A stretch of 64,000 nucleotides of DNA, from NCBI GenBank assembly GCA_016714645.1, contig JADKCI010000005.1, positions 558,001-622,000 on the forward strand, given 5' to 3'. Under the pieces are notes generated by a model. That model had not been told where the DNA came from. It did not search any database and saw nothing but the letters and a program-made list of their open reading frames with translations. Made by a program: the position numbers and the translations under genes. Shown one piece after another: positions 17,021 to 26,243 of the stretch. The stretch is from Chromatiaceae bacterium (GTDB lineage Bacteria; Pseudomonadota; Gammaproteobacteria; Chromatiales; Chromatiaceae). The first letter of the stretch is position 1. Every line of letters begins with the position of its first letter.

Positions 17021-20000
17021 CTACTCCGCCGTGCCGTGGAACTTCTCCCGCAGGCGCTGGAAGACGACATAGAGCATGGGGATGAGGAAGATGCCCACGC
17101 AGGACGCCACCAGCATGCCGCCAAACACGGCGGTGCCGACGCCGCGCTGGCTGGCCTCCCCGGCGCCGCTGGCGATGATGAGGGGCACCAGGCCGAGGAT
17201 GAAGGCGAAGCTGGTCATGAGGACGGCGCGGATGCGCAGGCGGGAGGCGTTGGTGGCCGCCTCCAGGATAGTGCGTCCATTGCGGCGTTCCTCCATGGCG
17301 AACTCAATGATGAGGATGGCGTTCTTGCTCGCCAGCCCGATCAGGACTACCAGGCCCACCTGGGCGTATAGATCATTCGCCAGGCCCGTGACCCAGAGGC
17401 CACCCATGGCCCCCAGCACGCCGACGGTGACGGAGAGCAGTACGGCCGCCGGCATGGACCAGCTCTCGTAGAGCCCCACCAGGAACAGATAGGCAAAGAG
17501 TACCGCCAGTCCGAGGACGATGGGGGTCTTGCCCCCGGCCTCCTGCTCCTGGAAGGCGGTGCCCGTCCACTCGAAGCCATAGCCATTGGGCAGGGTCCTG
17601 GCCGAGATGGCCTCCATGGCGGCCATGGCCTCCCCTGAGCTGCGACCGGGGGCGGGTCCGCCCTGGAGGGTCGTGCTGCGATAGTTGTTATAGCGTTGCA
17701 ATATCTGGGGGCCGAGCCGCAGCTCGGGCGACAGGATGGCAGTCATGGGCACCATGTCGCCCTTGTTGTTGCGGACATGGATGCGATAGATGTCGGTGAA
17801 TTGACTCCGATCCTGCTCCTCACCCTGGACCATGACCCGCCAGACGCGCCCGAATCTGTTGAAATCATTGACATAGTAACCCCCGAGGGTCGCCTGGAGG
17901 GCGGTAAAGACATCGTTGACCCGCACCCCCAGGGCCTGGACCTTCTCCCGATCGATATCCAGATAGACCTGGGGCGTATTCGTCGCCCAGGTGGAGAAGA
18001 CCCGGCTCAGAGTCGGGTCCTGATTGGCCGCCAGGATCATGGCCCGGGCCACCCCGCTCAATTCCTCCGGCGTCCGGCCCTGCAGATCCTGAAGCTGGTA
18101 CTCGAAACCCCCGCCCGTGCCCAGGCCGACAATGGGCGGCAAATTGAAGACCATGACCCGGGCCGAGGGGATGGGCGCAGTCGCCGCCGAGATGCGTTGG
18201 AGGACCGCATCCACCTTAAGGTCCGGCGTATTCCGCTCCGCGAAGGGCTTGAGGCGCCCGATAAAAAAGGCGGCGTTGGATAGGTTGGCCCCATCAAGCA
18301 GACTGAAGCCGGGCATGGAGATCACCGCCTGCATGGCGGGGTCCGCCAGCATGATCTTCTCCACCTTGGCGACCACCTCCAGGGTGCGATTCAAGGACGC
18401 ACCCTCGGGGAGCTGGACCTGGGCAAAGAAGGCCCCCTGGTCCTCGTCTGGCAGAAAGCCGGTGGGGATGACCTTGAAGAGCCAGCCCGTGGCCACCCCA
18501 AAGGCCGCCACCAGGACCAGCACCAGGACGGAGACGCGCACCAGACGGGCAACGATAGCGGCATAACCATCGCGCACCCCATCGATGGCGCGCATCAGCC
18601 AGCCCATGAGGCCCTGGCTATGGTGGCCAGGCTTGAGAAGGATGGCGCAGAGGGCCGGCGCCAGCGTCAGGGCATTGATGGCCGAGATCAGCATGGAGGA
18701 GGCCGTCACGGCCGCGAACTGCTGGAAGAGCTGGCCCGTGATGCCCGGAATGAAGGCCACCGGCAGAAAGACCGAGAGCAGGACCAGGGTGATGGCCAGA
18801 ATGGGCCCGGTAATCTGGCCCATGGCCTTTTTAGCCGCCTCGCGGGGGGCCAGTCCCTCCTCCGCCATGATGCGCTCGACGTTCTCCACCACCACGATGG
18901 CGTCATCGACCACGATGCCGATCGCCAGCACTACCGCCAGCAGGGAGATGGTATTGGCGGAGAAGCCCAGGGCCAGCAGGAAGGCAAAGGTACCCACCAG
19001 GGCCACGGGCACGGCAATCAGCGGGATGAGGGTGGCGCGCCAACTGCCGAGGAAGATGAAGACGACGATAATGACCAGGACGAAGGCCTCGAACAGGGTA
19101 TGGACCACCTTTTCCAGGCTGGCCTTCACGAAATCCGTGGTATCAAAAATGATGTCGTAGGCGAGATCGTCGGGGAAGCGATCCTTGAGCCGGGTCATGG
19201 CCGCCTGGACCCCATCGCCGACCGCGACGGCGTTGGCGCCTGGCGCCAGATAGATGGCCATGGCCGCCGTGTCCTTGCCATTCAGCCGACTGGTGGAATC
19301 GCGCTGCATGGAGCCCAGCTCCACCCCGCCCAGGTCCTTGAGGCGCACGAAGGAACCATCCGGATTGGCGCGCACCACGATGTCCTCGAATTCCGCGACA
19401 TCCGCGAGCCGCCCCTGGGTCTGAAGGCTGATCTGGAAGCGTTGGTCCGCCGTCATGGGCTGGGCGCCGATGCGCCCCACCGCCGCTTGGGTGTTCTGGG
19501 TCCGAATGGCGTCAATGACATCCGCGGGGGTGAGGCTGAGGGCCGCGAGCCGGTCCGAGTTCAGCCAGATGCGCATGCTGTAGTCGAGGGCCCCGAAGAG
19601 AAAGACATCCCCGACCCCCGGGATACGCTTCAGGGTGTCGATAATGTTGATCGTGGCGTAGTTACTGAGGAAGAGGTCGTCGTAACTGCCTTCGGGCGAA
19701 TAAATCGCCACCACCTGCAGCATGGCGGTGGATTTTTTCTTGACCGAGACCCCCGCCCGCTTGACCTCGTCGGGCAGACCCGACTCCGCCAGGGCGACCC
19801 GGTTCTTGACATTGACCGAATTCAGATCCGGGTCCGTACCCAGGGCGAAGGTGACGGTGAGGGTATAGCTACCGTCGTTGGCGCTGTTGGAGCGCATGTA
19901 GAGCATGTTGTCCACGCCATTGACCTGGGACTCCAGGGGCTGGGCCACGGTGGATTCCACCACGTCCGCGCTGGCGCCCGTATAGCTGGCGGTGACCTGG

Positions 20001-20131
20001 ACCGAGGGCGGGACTATGTCCGGAAACTGGGCGACGGGGATGCCCACCATGGCGATGAGGCCCGCCAGGGTGATGACAACCGATATGACAATGGCCAGCC
20101 TGGGCCGATCGATAAAGATATCCGAGATCAT
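17021..20131 (-). CDS. RND multidrug efflux permease (HAE1 family)
   Basis: 1036 residues, the normal length for AcrB/MexB/MexF-type inner-membrane proton antiporters. N-terminal FIDRPRLAIVISVVITLAG, proton-relay GIVVDDAIVVVENVERIM in TM4, and the two large periplasmic loops with MRSNSANDG and GGFEYQLQDLQGR are all present. It would export hydrophobic or amphiphilic compounds through a tripartite pump. ATG overlaps the adaptor stop codon by four bases (ATGA), so translation is coupled. No outer-membrane factor gene of the TolC/OprM type is found nearby, so the pump probably borrows one encoded elsewhere. Confidence 0.95.
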   Translation of the reverse strand: MISDIFIDRPRLAIVISVVITLAGLIAMVGIPVAQFPDIVPPSVQVTASYTGASADVVESTVAQPLESQVNGVDNMLYMRSNSANDGSYTLTVTFALGTDPDLNSVNVKNRVALAESGLPDEVKRAGVSVKKKSTAMLQVVAIYSPEGSYDDLFLSNYATINIIDTLKRIPGVGDVFLFGALDYSMRIWLNSDRLAALSLTPADVIDAIRTQNTQAAVGRIGAQPMTADQRFQISLQTQGRLADVAEFEDIVVRANPDGSFVRLKDLGGVELGSMQRDSTSRLNGKDTAAMAIYLAPGANAVAVGDGVQAAMTRLKDRFPDDLAYDIIFDTTDFVKASLEKVVHTLFEAFVLVIIVVFIFLGSWRATLIPLIAVPVALVGTFAFLLALGFSANTISLLAVVLAIGIVVDDAIVVVENVERIMAEEGLAPREAAKKAMGQITGPILAITLVLLSVFLPVAFIPGITGQLFQQFAAVTASSMLISAINALTLAPALCAILLKPGHHSQGLMGWLMRAIDGVRDGYAAIVARLVRVSVLVLVLVAAFGVATGWLFKVIPTGFLPDEDQGAFFAQVQLPEGASLNRTLEVVAKVEKIMLADPAMQAVISMPGFSLLDGANLSNAAFFIGRLKPFAERNTPDLKVDAVLQRISAATAPIPSARVMVFNLPPIVGLGTGGGFEYQLQDLQGRTPEELSGVARAMILAANQDPTLSRVFSTWATNTPQVYLDIDREKVQALGVRVNDVFTALQATLGGYYVNDFNRFGRVWRVMVQGEEQDRSQFTDIYRIHVRNNKGDMVPMTAILSPELRLGPQILQRYNNYRSTTLQGGPAPGRSSGEAMAAMEAISARTLPNGYGFEWTGTAFQEQEAGGKTPIVLGLAVLFAYLFLVGLYESWSMPAAVLLSVTVGVLGAMGGLWVTGLANDLYAQVGLVVLIGLASKNAILIIEFAMEERRNGRTILEAATNASRLRIRAVLMTSFAFILGLVPLIIASGAGEASQRGVGTAVFGGMLVASCVGIFLIPMLYVVFQRLREKFHGTAE

Positions 20132-21303
20132 GGGTTATCACCCTGGCCTGGCTCCGCGGCGGGGGCGCCCGGCGCATCGGCGGGCGTGGCGGTGACGATC
20201 TGTCCGGGCCGCACCTTCTGGATGCCCTCGGTCACCACCAGCTCGCCCTCCTTGAGCCCACTCAGCACCACCGAATTGGACCCCTGCATGGGACCAGTCT
20301 GAATACGCCGGACCTGCACCTTCTGGTCGCCGTCCAGCACCAGGACATAGACCCCCTGCTGATCGACCTGCTGACTGGCCTGGGGGATCAGGATGGCCGA
20401 CTCGGGTTCCTCCTCCGCCAGGAGGACACTGAGATACTGGCCGTCCGAGAGCAGACCCTCCGGGTTGGGAAATACCGCCCGCACCAGCACGGTGTCGGTG
20501 CCGGAGTTCGTGATCACATCGACAAAATCCAGGCGACCGGCCTGATCGTAGAGGCTGCCGTCCGGGAGTCGGGCGCGGACGGTCAACTCCTTGGCCTCGC
20601 CGCCGTTGGCCGCGGCGCGTTGCCGCGCGTCCAGGAGTTCACGCTGGGTCACCGGGAAGAGGATGTGCATAGGATCCTGGCTGACCAGGGTCGCCAGAAC
20701 CCCGGAGGCGGGGCCGACCAGGTTGCCTACCGTCAGCGCCGCCCGGCCAATGCGCCCCGCCACCGGGGCCTTGATCTGGGTGTAGTCCAGATTGAGCTGG
20801 GCCACCGCCAGGGCCGCCTGGGCCTGTTCGACGCCCGCCGCCGCCACCCGGTTAGCGGCGCGGAGCTTATCCACCTCCGCCGCCGACATGTTTTTTTGCC
20901 TGAGAAGTTCCTCGCCCCGGGCAAACTGGGCGCGGGTATTTTCCACCTCGGCCTGGGCCTTGGCCAGGTCCGCCTCGCGCTCCTGAACGATAGCCTGATA
21001 CTGGTCAGGCTCGATGAGGAAGAGGACCTCGTCCACCCTCACCGGCTGGCCCTCGATGAAGCGTCGCTCCTTGAGAAAACCCTCGACCCGGGCCCGCAAT
21101 TCCACCTTATCCACCGCCGCCACCCGGCCCACGAAGGTCACCTGCTGTTCGATCGGCTTCTTCACCGCAGCCATGACCTCGACACTGGGAGCGGACGCGG
21201 CGGCGTCCAGGGGAGCCGGCCCCTCCCCCTGGCCGCAGCCGGCAACCAGCAGGGATATGGCAATGAGCCAGAAGGGGGGGTGGGTGAAAGGCTTGCTGGG
21301 CAT
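20128..21303 (-). CDS. RND efflux periplasmic adaptor (AcrA/MexA/MexE family), lipoprotein
   Basis: About 391 residues. A lipoprotein signal (LIAISLLVAGCGQ) places it on the periplasmic face of the inner membrane. It has the split lipoyl half-motifs (KVELRARVEGFL and YTQIKAPVAGRIG), a coiled-coil hairpin between them (READLAKAQAEVENTRAQ) and the beta-barrel and membrane-proximal regions. ATG 21303 begins the lipoprotein signal; a longer in-frame start lacks logic. First gene of a two-gene operon with the permease. No local regulator gene is seen. Confidence 0.93.
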   Translation of the reverse strand: MPSKPFTHPPFWLIAISLLVAGCGQGEGPAPLDAAASAPSVEVMAAVKKPIEQQVTFVGRVAAVDKVELRARVEGFLKERRFIEGQPVRVDEVLFLIEPDQYQAIVQEREADLAKAQAEVENTRAQFARGEELLRQKNMSAAEVDKLRAANRVAAAGVEQAQAALAVAQLNLDYTQIKAPVAGRIGRAALTVGNLVGPASGVLATLVSQDPMHILFPVTQRELLDARQRAAANGGEAKELTVRARLPDGSLYDQAGRLDFVDVITNSGTDTVLVRAVFPNPEGLLSDGQYLSVLLAEEEPESAILIPQASQQVDQQGVYVLVLDGDQKVQVRRIQTGPMQGSNSVVLSGLKEGELVVTEGIQKVRPGQIVTATPADAPGAPAAEPGQGDNP

Positions 21304-21466
21304 GGGTGACTCCGGCGCAGACGAGATAGCCAATTATTTTCACACGCCCCACCACCCGACGCGAATTCTCCTTGCCGCTTGACGATGGCCCGCGCCAATG
21401 CGATGGTTCTCACGGGTGGACGCCATGACGTCACCAAAATTTTTGGCTGCTAAACAGAGGTGAACA

Positions 21467-21748
21467 ATGACGACTTCGGAAAAAGATGCCGGCATGATCG
21501 AGGTATTGGTCGAACGACTGGAGCAACAGCGCTTGCCCCGGGCCCTGGACCTCAAGGCCCTGGTCGATCGTGGCGAACGCCTGAGCGACCTGGATATCTC
21601 CTTCCTGGAAGAGGTGCTCCAGGATGCCAGCGATGTCAAGCCCTTTATTGACCAACACCCGGAATGGCAGGACCTGGCCGGTCGCATCGTCCACCTTTAC
21701 AAGGACATCACCACCCAAGCCTTGAAGAATGAACAAGGACCTGGCTAG
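21467..21748 (+). CDS. Small acidic protein of unknown function
   Basis: 93 residues, soluble, no signal or membrane segment, rich in Leu, Asp and Glu and predicted mostly helical (MIEVLVERLEQQRLPRALDL, LSDLDISFLEEVLQD). A Shine-Dalgarno-like AGAGGTG precedes ATG 21467. I do not recognise the family. It is followed 47 bp later by another unrecognised gene in the same direction, so the two may form a unit. The promoter region upstream is shared with the divergent RND adaptor gene. Confidence 0.7.
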   Translation: MTTSEKDAGMIEVLVERLEQQRLPRALDLKALVDRGERLSDLDISFLEEVLQDASDVKPFIDQHPEWQDLAGRIVHLYKDITTQALKNEQGPG

Positions 21749-21795
21749 CCGCCCGATTTTCCTGTCCGTACACCTTTTGAAGGGAGGGCCTGGAG

Positions 21796-22884
21796 ATGAA
21801 TGAAAGCGAGAACCCTGGCGCTGTTGTTCCTGGACTCCTGGGACAGGTGCGTGGTTGGCTCGCGGCGCGCGGCGCGGCGCGGCAGCTTGAGCGCGAGCGG
21901 GCCAAGGCCCTGGCCGAGGCGGTCGAGGAGGTGGTCTCCGGCGTCGAACCCAAACTCCGGGCCGTCAGCGGTTATCAGGTCAAGCTGGGTCCGGAAATCC
22001 AGCGCTTCCTGGATTTCGTCACCGCCATCATCGCCCAACTGCCTCCCGCCATCGAACTAAGCCGCGCCGCCTGGCAGCGAGATCCCCAGGTCAACGCCTT
22101 CTTCGCGGCTGCCAAGGACCTGCCCCTCTGCCTCTCCCGCGCGCCGGAACTGAGCGACTACTTCAAACGCGAGCCCCTCGCGACCGAGGCCTATTGCATC
22201 ATGACCTCGACCCGCGCCGAGCGGCAGGTCTTCGGTATCGGCCTCCAGGGCGATATGCTGCAACGGGATCTGGCCCAGACCAGCGTCGGCTTCGTGGAAC
22301 CGCTGATCCTGGCGCCCTCGCCCACCGAGGCGGAAGTGCGCAAGGAGGCCCTGAACCGCGCCCTGCACCTCTTTATCGGCTTGGCCCAGGCGCAACTGGC
22401 CCAAACCCTCGGCCAACGCCAGGGTCTGGACCATGAGCGCCAGATCCAGGAGGTGCGGCTGCGCAGCCTGCGCACCCGCGCGCGCGGCCTGGACGTGGAT
22501 GGGAAGCTGGGGGACGAGATCCTGACCGTCGAGCAGAGCCTGGCGGAGAACGCGCGCCAGATGGAGGCCCTGGGCGGTCCCCTCATGGGTCTTGATGCCA
22601 CCCTCGAACAGGTGCGTGCCCTCTTTGCGACCCCCGGCGACCAGATTCACCTCGCCCACATCCCCCTGCGTCTGGACCTGTTGGGGATCAAGCTCGACGA
22701 GGCCGCCCAGGGCCAGCCGCGGGCGCAGGTCAACGAACTCTCCCTGATCGAATTTACCGTCGGTTCGCGGCGGCGCGTCATCACCCTGGTGCGCTGCCCT
22801 CGGGAGGAGATGCTGTCCCTGGAACAGGTGGTCGGGCAGGTGGACCCCTTCCTGGCCTCCCAACTCGGCATCCGGGGGATGTGA
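21796..22884 (+). CDS. Conserved-looking soluble helical protein of unknown function
   Basis: 362 residues with no signal peptide or membrane helix. It is strongly alpha-helical by inspection (ARQLERERAKALAEAVEEVV; RQIQEVRLRSLRTRARGLD; EQSLAENARQMEAL) and has an internal segment with aromatic and cysteine residues (ATEAYCIMTSTRAERQVFG). Codon use is typical of the neighbours, which supports a real gene. I cannot assign a family. A purine-rich GAAGGGAGGGCCTGGAG precedes the ATG. Downstream is an ABC-type binding-protein gene with its own start region. Confidence 0.8.
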   Translation: MNESENPGAVVPGLLGQVRGWLAARGAARQLERERAKALAEAVEEVVSGVEPKLRAVSGYQVKLGPEIQRFLDFVTAIIAQLPPAIELSRAAWQRDPQVNAFFAAAKDLPLCLSRAPELSDYFKREPLATEAYCIMTSTRAERQVFGIGLQGDMLQRDLAQTSVGFVEPLILAPSPTEAEVRKEALNRALHLFIGLAQAQLAQTLGQRQGLDHERQIQEVRLRSLRTRARGLDVDGKLGDEILTVEQSLAENARQMEALGGPLMGLDATLEQVRALFATPGDQIHLAHIPLRLDLLGIKLDEAAQGQPRAQVNELSLIEFTVGSRRRVITLVRCPREEMLSLEQVVGQVDPFLASQLGIRGM

Positions 22885-22965
22885 GATCAGCGGAGCCCAT
22901 TCATTTTGCTAACCAGGGTGTCCTTCGCGAAGGCTGAAGGGGGCCTGAACGATCCGGGGGTGCCC

Positions 22966-23997
22966 ATGCGGCTTGGTAACTTCATCCTGGCAATCGCCAG
23001 TCTCCTCATCCTGACCCTGGGCCTTTCTCCCGTGCGGGCGGGGGAGGTCCTGGAGGGGGTCAAATCCCGTGGCGTGTTGCGCTGCGGGGTCAGCGAGGGC
23101 ATCCCGGGCTTTTCGGAGCGCGACCCCGAGGGGCGCTGGCGGGGTCTGGACGCCGATTTCTGCCGGGCAGTGGCCGCCGCCGTGATCGGGGACGGCGAAA
23201 AGGTCAAATTCGTGCCCCTCTCGGCCGCGGAGCGCTTTCCCGCCCTGCAGGCCCGCAAGATCGACCTCCTGGCCCGCAATACCACCTGGACCCTGGTCCG
23301 GGAGGCGGTCATGGGCATTCAGTTCACCGCCACCCTCTATTACGACGGCCAGTCCTTCATGGTGCCAGCGGAGAGCCCGGTTAAGCACCCCACCGACCTG
23401 AACGGGGCAACCCTCTGCGTCCAGAAAGGCACCACCAGCGAGCGCAATCTCCGGCCCTACTTCGAGCGCCAGGGGCTAAGGGTCAAGCCCCTGGTCTTCG
23501 ACTCCGCCAAGGAGGCCACCGCCGCCTTCTTCGGTGGCCGTTGCCAGGCCTATAGCGCCGATAGTGGTCAGCTCGCGGGAGCGCGCCTCCTGGCTCCCGC
23601 CGGCCGCCTGGCCTACCGCATCCTCCCTGATCTCATTTCCAGCGAGCCCCTGGCCCCGGCGGTCTGGGGGGGTGATCAGCAGTGGACCACCATGGTCCGC
23701 TGGGTTTTCTTCGTCCTCCTGCACGCCGAGGACCTGGGCTTCACCCGCGCCCTGGCCAATGACCCGCCCCTGGATTTTTACGCCGCCCTGCTGCGCTGGA
23801 ACGAGCAGGAGGCCGATGCCCTGGCCAAGTCAATGGGCGTAGCCAAGGGCTGGGCGTTGCGCGCCCTGGCCACCGTCGGCAACTATGGCGAACTCTTCGA
23901 GCGCAACCTGGGCGCGGACAGTGAACTTGGGCTGGAGCGCGGCCTCAACCGGCTCTGGAAGGATGGCGGGCTCATGTACGCCCCGCCTTACAAGTAG
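22966..23997 (+). CDS. Amino-acid ABC transporter substrate-binding protein (AapJ/BztA-like), no transporter genes adjacent
   Basis: About 343 residues, with a signal peptide (ILAIASLLILTLGLSPVRA) exporting it to the periplasm. The family hallmarks are VLRCGVSEGIPGFS near the N-terminus, GLDADFCRAVAAAV, LARNTTWTLVRE and the C-terminal GLMYAPPYK, which match general L-amino-acid binding proteins of the Aap/Bzt type. Permease and ATPase genes that normally follow are absent; instead an anion-permease gene begins 12 bases downstream. It therefore either serves a transporter encoded elsewhere or has been recruited to another role. ATG 22966 begins the signal peptide. Confidence 0.9.
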   Translation: MRLGNFILAIASLLILTLGLSPVRAGEVLEGVKSRGVLRCGVSEGIPGFSERDPEGRWRGLDADFCRAVAAAVIGDGEKVKFVPLSAAERFPALQARKIDLLARNTTWTLVREAVMGIQFTATLYYDGQSFMVPAESPVKHPTDLNGATLCVQKGTTSERNLRPYFERQGLRVKPLVFDSAKEATAAFFGGRCQAYSADSGQLAGARLLAPAGRLAYRILPDLISSEPLAPAVWGGDQQWTTMVRWVFFVLLHAEDLGFTRALANDPPLDFYAALLRWNEQEADALAKSMGVAKGWALRALATVGNYGELFERNLGADSELGLERGLNRLWKDGGLMYAPPYK

Positions 23998-24009
23998 CGA
24001 GGCGAGACC

Positions 24010-25386
24010 ATGAGCGACCTCCAGATCTACCTGACCATCGGCGTCTTTGCCGCCGTCATCCTGCTGATCGCCCTGGACCTGATCGATATGACGGTGGCCG
24101 CCCTGCTGGGGCTGTCCGTCCTGGTCCTGACCGGCATCCTCGACCGTAATGACCTGATGGAGACGGTGCGGGTCGCCAATGGCCCCATCGCCCTGCTGTT
24201 CGGCGGCATGGTGGTGGCGCGGGTCTTGAGCAAGACCGGGCTCTTCGAACGCCTGGGGGCCATCTTGCTGCGCGCCACCGGTGGCAGTGGCAAACGCTTC
24301 CTGCTCCTGCTGGTCGCCCTGGTGGCGCCCATCTGCGCCCTCCTGCCCAACGCCACCACCGTCATCCTGGTCGCGCCCGTCATCCTGGGGGTCTGCCGGG
24401 CCCTCAAGATCGATTTTGTTGGCCCCATGATCCTCACCGCCATCATCAGTAATTCCGCGGGCATGTTGACCCTGGTAGGCGACCCGGCGACCTTCCTGGT
24501 AGCTAGTTCCATCGGCCTCTCCTTCGGGGAATATCTGCGTACCGTAAGCCTGGGCGGCCTGCTGGCGGTCCTGGCCATCCTCCCCCTGCTGCCCTGGCTC
24601 ATGCGCGACATCTGGCGCCTGCGCCTGGTCCTGCCCGACCCCGAGCCGGCCGAACCCATCGCACGGCCGGGCTTTGTCATCCTCGCCCTGGGGGTGCTCC
24701 TGGTCATGGTCCTGCTCTTCCTCTTCGGCGAGAGCCTGCCCAATTCGGTCCCCCCGCCCTCCGTCGCCATCATCGCCGCCAGCCTGGCCCTGCTGGTGAT
24801 CCATAGCGCCCGGGTCGAACCGGTGGACAACGTGCTGCGCGACCTGGACTGGAAGACTCTGATCTTTCTCGCCGCCATTTTTTCCCTGGTCCAGGCCTTC
24901 ACCAAAACCGGACTCCTGCAGGGTATGTCCCTGCAGCTTTATGGCTGGTTTGGCGCCGAGATCACCCTAGTGGCCCTGGTCATGCTGGCCGGCATTGGCT
25001 TCCTGTCCAGCCTGCTGGCCAATATCCCGGTGGTGGCCGCCTCGCTCATCATGGCCAAGGGGTATCTGGTGGCCGCCCAGGCCGTCCCCGAGTTTGCCCT
25101 GGCCGCCAGTTTCACCGACTGGCCGGCGGCGACCCTGCCCCTCTTCATCGCCATGATGTTCGGCGCCACCCTGGGAGGGAACGCCACCCTGATCGGGGCC
25201 TCGGCCAACATCGTCGGCGTTGGCATCTGCAACAACCAGGGCGCCCATGTCACCTTTGCGACATTCGCGCGCTACGGCGTGCCGATCACCCTCGCCCAAC
25301 TTACCATGGGCGCCCTGTATGTTCTGGCCCTGACCAGCCTTCTTGGCGCCGCTCCCTCAACCCCGATGGCGGAGATCTTGCCATGA
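24010..25386 (+). CDS. SLC13 / ArsB-NhaD superfamily anion permease
   Basis: 458 residues, very hydrophobic, about eleven to twelve helices. The two inverted-repeat signature segments are visible as SAGMLTLVGDPATFLVASSIG and GGNATLIGASANIVGVGI, typical of ion-transporter superfamily members (ArsB, NhaD, the P protein). Likely an inner-membrane anion or sodium-coupled transporter; substrate not readable. Starts 12 bases after the orphan binding-protein gene and overlaps the following DUF3313 gene by four bases (ATGA), so the three form an operon. Confidence 0.85.
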   Translation: MSDLQIYLTIGVFAAVILLIALDLIDMTVAALLGLSVLVLTGILDRNDLMETVRVANGPIALLFGGMVVARVLSKTGLFERLGAILLRATGGSGKRFLLLLVALVAPICALLPNATTVILVAPVILGVCRALKIDFVGPMILTAIISNSAGMLTLVGDPATFLVASSIGLSFGEYLRTVSLGGLLAVLAILPLLPWLMRDIWRLRLVLPDPEPAEPIARPGFVILALGVLLVMVLLFLFGESLPNSVPPPSVAIIAASLALLVIHSARVEPVDNVLRDLDWKTLIFLAAIFSLVQAFTKTGLLQGMSLQLYGWFGAEITLVALVMLAGIGFLSSLLANIPVVAASLIMAKGYLVAAQAVPEFALAASFTDWPAATLPLFIAMMFGATLGGNATLIGASANIVGVGICNNQGAHVTFATFARYGVPITLAQLTMGALYVLALTSLLGAAPSTPMAEILP

Positions 25387-26195
25387 AACCTGTCCTCCTC
25401 CGGCTCGTCCGGCCCCTCCCGGCCCTGACCCTGGCCCTGCTGGCCACGGGCTGCACCAACACCCCGGATGCCGGGTCCGCCGCCATCCTCGGCAGTGGCA
25501 CCGATGTCACCGTCAGCGATCCAGCCCGCCTGACCAAAAGTGGCTTTCTGAGTGATTACCAGCGACTGGCCCCCGTACCCTGGGCCGATGGCGTCCAATG
25601 CTGGAGCAATCCGCAACTACAAGCGGGGATCTATGACAAAGTGCTCATCACCCGCATGAGTGTCAAGCTCAAGGACGGCCAGGGGGATGGCATCGACCCC
25701 ACCGACCTCAAGGCCCTGACGGACTATTTCCATCAGGCCCTGGTCAAGGCCCTATCGCCCAAGACCAAGGTCGTTGACAAGGCCGGACCAGGCGTGCTGG
25801 CCCTGCGCATTGCCTTGACCGATCTGGTGCCAACCAAGGTAGGTGAAAGCGCCCTCGGCACCCTGGTCCCCTATGGCTTCGTCGCCGAGATCGGGTCCGG
25901 GGCCGCGACCGGTCGGCCCGCCGGGTCCACCCCCTATCTGGGCGAGACCGGCATCGAAATGCAGGTCATCGACGGCGGCACCCAAAAAATCCTCGCCGAA
26001 TGTCGTGATACCCAGATCGGCCGCAAGTACGCCGCAGACGACAAGAATGGGATGGGTGGCGCCGTCCAGACCTGGACCAGCGGCTATGTCAACTCCTTCC
26101 AGGCCTGGGCCTATGCCAAGAACGCCTTCGACAAATGGGCCGTCCTTATCGCCCAGCGTCTGGCCGCTCTGCGCGGGGCAAAGCCCCAAGGCTAA
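25383..26195 (+). CDS. DUF3313 family lipoprotein
   Basis: 270 residues with a lipoprotein signal (LPALTLALLATGCTN). The mature part starts KSGFLSDYQRLAPV, a recognisable DUF3313 feature, followed by a mixed alpha/beta domain with YDKVLITRMSVKL and LALRIALTDLVPT. Function unknown; should be anchored to the envelope. Its start codon overlaps the permease stop (ATGA), so it is translated with that gene. It is convergent with the next gene, 48 bp away. Confidence 0.85.
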   Translation: MKPVLLRLVRPLPALTLALLATGCTNTPDAGSAAILGSGTDVTVSDPARLTKSGFLSDYQRLAPVPWADGVQCWSNPQLQAGIYDKVLITRMSVKLKDGQGDGIDPTDLKALTDYFHQALVKALSPKTKVVDKAGPGVLALRIALTDLVPTKVGESALGTLVPYGFVAEIGSGAATGRPAGSTPYLGETGIEMQVIDGGTQKILAECRDTQIGRKYAADDKNGMGGAVQTWTSGYVNSFQAWAYAKNAFDKWAVLIAQRLAALRGAKPQG

Positions 26196-26243
26196 GGGGG
26201 GTGTCGTCTCCCCGCAAGAGGGCCTAGCCCCAAACCGGGGTCG

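Noticed and set aside
18620..20302. Long plus-strand frame (560 codons) opposite the RND permease
   Set aside because: Antisense shadow rich in His, Gln, Gly and Asp; the RND protein on the other strand is unambiguous.
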